Source: Opitutia bacterium (GTDB lineage Bacteria; Verrucomicrobiota; Verrucomicrobiia; Opitutales; Opitutaceae). Taken from it: a stretch of 7,709 nucleotides of DNA. The notes under the pieces are model-generated. The model ran no database searches. It saw only the letters and a list, made by a program, of their open reading frames with translations, and had not been told where the DNA came from. The translations under genes and the position numbers were made by a program. This document shows positions 5,533-7,709 of the stretch, one piece after another; the first letter of the stretch is position 1; every line of letters begins with the position of its first letter. Location: the NCBI GenBank assembly GCA_003157575.1, contig PMKA01000485.1, forward strand, positions 1-7,709. The letters are read 5' to 3'.

Positions 5533-6708
5533 ATGGAAAACAATCCGACGCCGCCCGCCGCGGCCGCCCAGGCGCCCTCCGCCAGCCTCGTCACGCCTTC
5601 TGAAAACGTTGTGCGCGTTGAAGGCGTTCTCGACATTGACAACAACAAGGCCGGCACGCTGCTGGACCTTACACGCAACGGCAGACCCCGGCCGACCGAC
5701 CCCTTTGTGCCCCGCGAGCTGATCCGCCGCTTCAAGCTGAAGCAGGGCAGCGTCATCACGGCCACCGCCACGCCGGACGAGCGGTTTCCAAACCCGAAGG
5801 TCCGCTTCATCGAGAAGGTCGACGGCCTGGACATCGATGCCCGGCGCCGGCAGGCCGACTTCACGCAGCTGACGACCATCACGCCGATCCAGCAATTGAA
5901 GCTTGAGATGAAGGACCACCGCATGACGACCCGCGCGATGGACCTGTTCTGTCCCCTCGGCAAGGGAACCCGCGGTTTGATCGTCTCCCCTCCCCGCGCC
6001 GGCAAGACAACGCTGCTTCGCGACATCGCTCTCGGCGTGCTTGAAAACCACCCCGAGTGCCATGTGATGATCCTGCTCGTCGACGAACGCCCCGAGGAGG
6101 TCACCGATTTCAAGCGCAGCGTCCCCGCCGAGGTGTGGGCGTCCTCCAACGACGAAAACGTCGAGAGTCACCTGCGCATCGCCGATCTTTGCATCGAACG
6201 GGCCAAACGCCTGGTGGAGGCCGGAAAGGACGTCGTGCTTCTGCTCGATTCGCTCACGCGCCTCGCGCGCGCCCACAACACCCAGCGCAATTCGGGCCGG
6301 ACTGGTTCCGGCGGGCTCGACGTGCGCGCGCTTGAGAAGCCGCGCCAGCTCTTCGCCTCCGCCCGAAAGACGGAGGAGGCCGGTTCGCTCACCATCATCG
6401 CCTCGATCCTCGTCGAGACCGGCAGCCGCATGGACGATGTCATCTTCCAGGAATTCAAGGGAACCGGCAACATGGAGATGGTCCTTGACCGCAAATGTGC
6501 CGAAATGCGCATCTGGCCGGCGATCAACATCGCCGCGTCCGGCACGCGCAAGGAGGAACTGCTCATCGACGCGAAACGGCTCGAGGGAATCCATTTCTTC
6601 CGCCGCGCACTGGTCCCGCTCAAGATCGAGGAGGCCGCGGAAACCATGGTCGGCCGGCTTTCGAAGACGAAGACCAACGACGAGTTCCTGAAGCTCATTA
6701 CGCGTTAA
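5533..6708 (+). CDS. rho: Transcription termination factor Rho
   Basis: Rho is a ring-shaped hexameric RNA-dependent ATPase that loads on naked nascent RNA and releases RNA polymerase. The 391-residue product has an Ala/Pro-rich start (1-24), a divergent cold-shock-type RNA-binding domain (about 26-105, with FVPRELIRRFKLK), and the full RecA-like motor: Walker A GLIVSPPRAGKT (148-159), VDERPEEVTDF (183-193), Walker B VVLLLDS (234-240), the DSLTRLARAHNT helix with the GSGGLD Q-loop region (239-263), the R-loop element EFKGTGNME (307-315) and SGTRKEELL (336-344). It is slightly shorter than E. coli Rho (419) because the N-terminal helical subdomain is missing. I chose the ATG at 5533, preceded by GGAGG at 5513-5517 (a rather long 15-base spacing); an in-frame ATG at 5470 is the alternative. 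A structured repeat follows at the stop codon. Confidence 0.97.
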   Translation: MENNPTPPAAAAQAPSASLVTPSENVVRVEGVLDIDNNKAGTLLDLTRNGRPRPTDPFVPRELIRRFKLKQGSVITATATPDERFPNPKVRFIEKVDGLDIDARRRQADFTQLTTITPIQQLKLEMKDHRMTTRAMDLFCPLGKGTRGLIVSPPRAGKTTLLRDIALGVLENHPECHVMILLVDERPEEVTDFKRSVPAEVWASSNDENVESHLRIADLCIERAKRLVEAGKDVVLLLDSLTRLARAHNTQRNSGRTGSGGLDVRALEKPRQLFASARKTEEAGSLTIIASILVETGSRMDDVIFQEFKGTGNMEMVLDRKCAEMRIWPAINIAASGTRKEELLIDAKRLEGIHFFRRALVPLKIEEAAETMVGRLSKTKTNDEFLKLITR

Positions 6709-6761
6709 GAGCCCGCCGGACTTCGTCCTCCTCGCTCCTTACAAACGGCGCCCGCCGTTTG
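6706..6761 (+). repeat. Structured intergenic element, copy 1 (downstream of rho)
   Basis: Beginning at the rho stop codon are three pairings. First, an outer stem TAAG-AGC (6706-6712) with GCT-c-CTTA (6734-6741), one bulged C. Second, an inner hairpin GGAC-TTC-GTCC (6718-6728). Third, a near-perfect palindrome CAAACGGCG-CC-CGCCGTTTG (6742-6761). Copy 2 after radC shares the order, spacing and much of the sequence (CTTCG, TCC-CGCT-CT, ACAAACGGCG..CGCCGT). It may serve as the rho terminator, although there is no long T-run, or be a REP-like dispersed repeat. Confidence 0.7.
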
Positions 6762-6929
6762 GGCAATCCGTCAGAAGAGAATGATTTCCTGGCGTAAAAA
6801 GCCGCGCGCAAATCCAAGGGGAGGACCTTTTGACGGCATAGAATCAGCCGGAGGATTGGGCTCATGGAATTGGATGAATAGGAGTTTTTATTCTTTTCAA
6901 CGTCATTTTCTCCGGGATCATCCGGTGGG
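6762..6929 (+). promoter_or_regulatory. rho-radC spacer, presumably carrying the radC start signals
   Basis: No gene is supported here. The stretch is locally AT-richer (about 6870-6910, GGAGTTTTTATTCTTTTC and neighbours), as expected of a promoter region, but I cannot assign firm -35/-10 boxes. Just before and across the radC start an inverted repeat ATCATCC (6917-6923) / GGATGAT (6932-6938) places the GGTGGG purine stretch and the first bases of the ATG in an 8-base loop. Confidence 0.35.
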
Positions 6930-7652
6930 ATGGATGATACCCCAAAACGCACTTCGCCCCGGCTCAGCGATCTCGCCGTCGGCGAGCGTCCCCAGGAGCG
7001 CCTGGAGCGCTTCGGGGCCGGCGCGCTAAGCGACACCGAGCTGCTGGCCATGCTTCTGCGGAGCGGGAGCCGCGGCACGAATGTCGTCTCGGTCGCCTCA
7101 CGACTTGTCTCCGAGGCGGGCTCGCTGGCAGGCCTCATCGGCTGGGCAGAAACCGACTATCGCCGCGTCAAGGGGATCGGGCATGTCAAGGCGCTCCAGT
7201 TGATGGCGGTCATGGAGGTGGCCCGGCGCGTGTTGGGCGAACGCCAGGGAGAATCGCCGCTTTTGAACCGCGCCGAGCTCGTGTTCTCGTATTTCCAACC
7301 GATCATCACCGGCCTGATGGTCGAAAAGCTCTGGGTGCTGTGCCTCAACCGAAAGAACCGCCTGATCAAATGCGTCGAGGTCACCTCCGGCACGGCGACG
7401 GGCAGCCTCGTGCACCCGCGCGAGGTGTTTCGCTCGGCGATCCGCGAGGCTGCCACCACGGTCATCTGCGTGCACAACCACCCGAGCGGCGATCCGGCGC
7501 CCAGCTCGGCCGACATCCAGGTCACGCGACGGCTGCGCGAGGCGGCGGCCGCCGTCGACATCGAACTCACCGACCATCTGATCCTCGGCGCCAAGACGGG
7601 CGACCCGTCCGGCCGCGGTTTCTATAGTTTTCGGGAGGCAGGACTGCTGTAG
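6930..7652 (+). CDS. radC: RadC family JAB/MPN-domain protein
   Basis: The 240-residue protein has the standard RadC layout and length. An N-terminal helical region opens with LSDLAVGERPQERLERFGA and ALSDTELLAMLLRSGSRGTN. A helix-hairpin-helix-like VKGIGHVKALQLMA lies at about 80-93. The JAB/MPN (JAMM) domain covers about 115-236, with E132 and the metal-binding motif HNHPSGDPAPSSAD (H182, H184 and D195, the H-x-H-x10-D pattern), followed by LTDHLILG. All predicted metal ligands are present, so a Zn-dependent hydrolase fold is likely intact. The historical link to DNA repair has been withdrawn for E. coli and the real substrate is not established; relatives occur next to mobile elements and in competence regulons. 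The ATG at 6930 places the LSDL motif where the family has it; no well-spaced Shine-Dalgarno is seen. It follows rho after about 220 bases, probably as its own transcript. Confidence 0.95.
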   Translation: MDDTPKRTSPRLSDLAVGERPQERLERFGAGALSDTELLAMLLRSGSRGTNVVSVASRLVSEAGSLAGLIGWAETDYRRVKGIGHVKALQLMAVMEVARRVLGERQGESPLLNRAELVFSYFQPIITGLMVEKLWVLCLNRKNRLIKCVEVTSGTATGSLVHPREVFRSAIREAATTVICVHNHPSGDPAPSSADIQVTRRLREAAAAVDIELTDHLILGAKTGDPSGRGFYSFREAGLL

Positions 7653-7709
7653 CAGCAGCCTGTCGGGCTTCGCCCTCCACGCTGCTGCTAAACAAACGGC
7701 GGACGCCGT
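7650..7709 (+). repeat. Structured intergenic element, copy 2 (downstream of radC, cut by window end)
   Basis: Starting at the radC stop codon is a perfect 10-base-pair outer stem TAGCAGCAGC (7650-7659) with GCTGCTGCTA (7681-7690). It encloses a small hairpin GGGC-TTC-GCCC (7665-7675). Next comes AAACGGCG-GA-CGCCGT (7694-7709), which is the left part of the palindrome of copy 1 and would be completed just beyond the window. Relative to copy 1 the inner hairpin has G-C in place of A-T at both partners, so pairing is kept. An alternative hairpin CTGCTG-TAG-CAGCAG (7644-7658) competes with the outer stem. No poly-T run follows within view. Confidence 0.7.

Noticed and set aside
5503..6594. A 363-residue open frame antisense to rho
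   Set aside because: It is the mirror of a strongly conserved gene in GC-rich DNA. The composition (His/Asp/Val/Gly-rich, no motifs) is typical of antisense shadows.
7098..7577. A 159-residue open frame antisense to radC
   Set aside because: It overlaps the conserved JAMM region of radC and shows no family pattern of its own.

Overview
The window looks like chromosomal DNA from a GC-rich, Gram-negative bacterium, most likely of the Verrucomicrobiota (Opitutus-like lineages fit best). That placement is an inference. It rests on the style of the Rho protein (a short Ala/Pro-rich N-terminus in front of a very conserved motor), on prepilins with A/FT or G/FT processing sites, and on a run of pseudopilin genes resembling the 'Verru_Chthon' prepilin cassettes. 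No rRNA, tRNA, CRISPR array or intact mobile element was found.

Region 1 (about 1-850) is an accessory or debris zone. An addiction-module antitoxin gene (70-303) overlaps by GTGA the start of a ParE/RelE-type toxin gene. The toxin loses its family resemblance after about 55-70 residues and runs into the end of an Rhs/YD-repeat core (hallmark RYYNSSLGQFVNRDP in another frame). A second YD-repeat-like fragment (LTWDAFGRL...NDQSGN) lies just beyond it on the opposite strand. This looks like a recombination scar.

Region 2 (848-4914, minus strand) is a tight operon of five pseudopilin genes, read from 4914 down to 848. The order matches type II secretion minor and major pseudopilins: GspG-like, second GspG-like, GspH-like, GspI-like, GspJ-like. 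Each of the four junctions is a 4-base ATGA stop/start overlap. No GspK-like gene follows: the operon runs straight into the debris of region 1. No secretion ATPase, platform or secretin gene is in view, so the assembly machinery must be encoded elsewhere.

Region 3 (4915-5532) is a divergent intergenic stretch of about 620 bases that must carry the start signals of the pilin operon (leftward) and of rho (rightward). A perfect TTGACA -35 box at 5306 is the best rho promoter candidate, giving a long leader.

Region 4 (5533-7709, plus strand) holds the housekeeping genes rho (transcription terminator, 391 aa) and radC (JAB/MPN-domain protein, 240 aa). Each stop codon is followed at once by a copy of the same structured intergenic element: an outer stem that includes the stop codon, a small TTC-loop hairpin showing a compensatory base change between copies, and an AAACGGCG/CGCCGTTT palindrome. 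The second copy is cut off by the window end. This repeat and the ATGA-coupled pseudopilin cassette are the most interesting features here.
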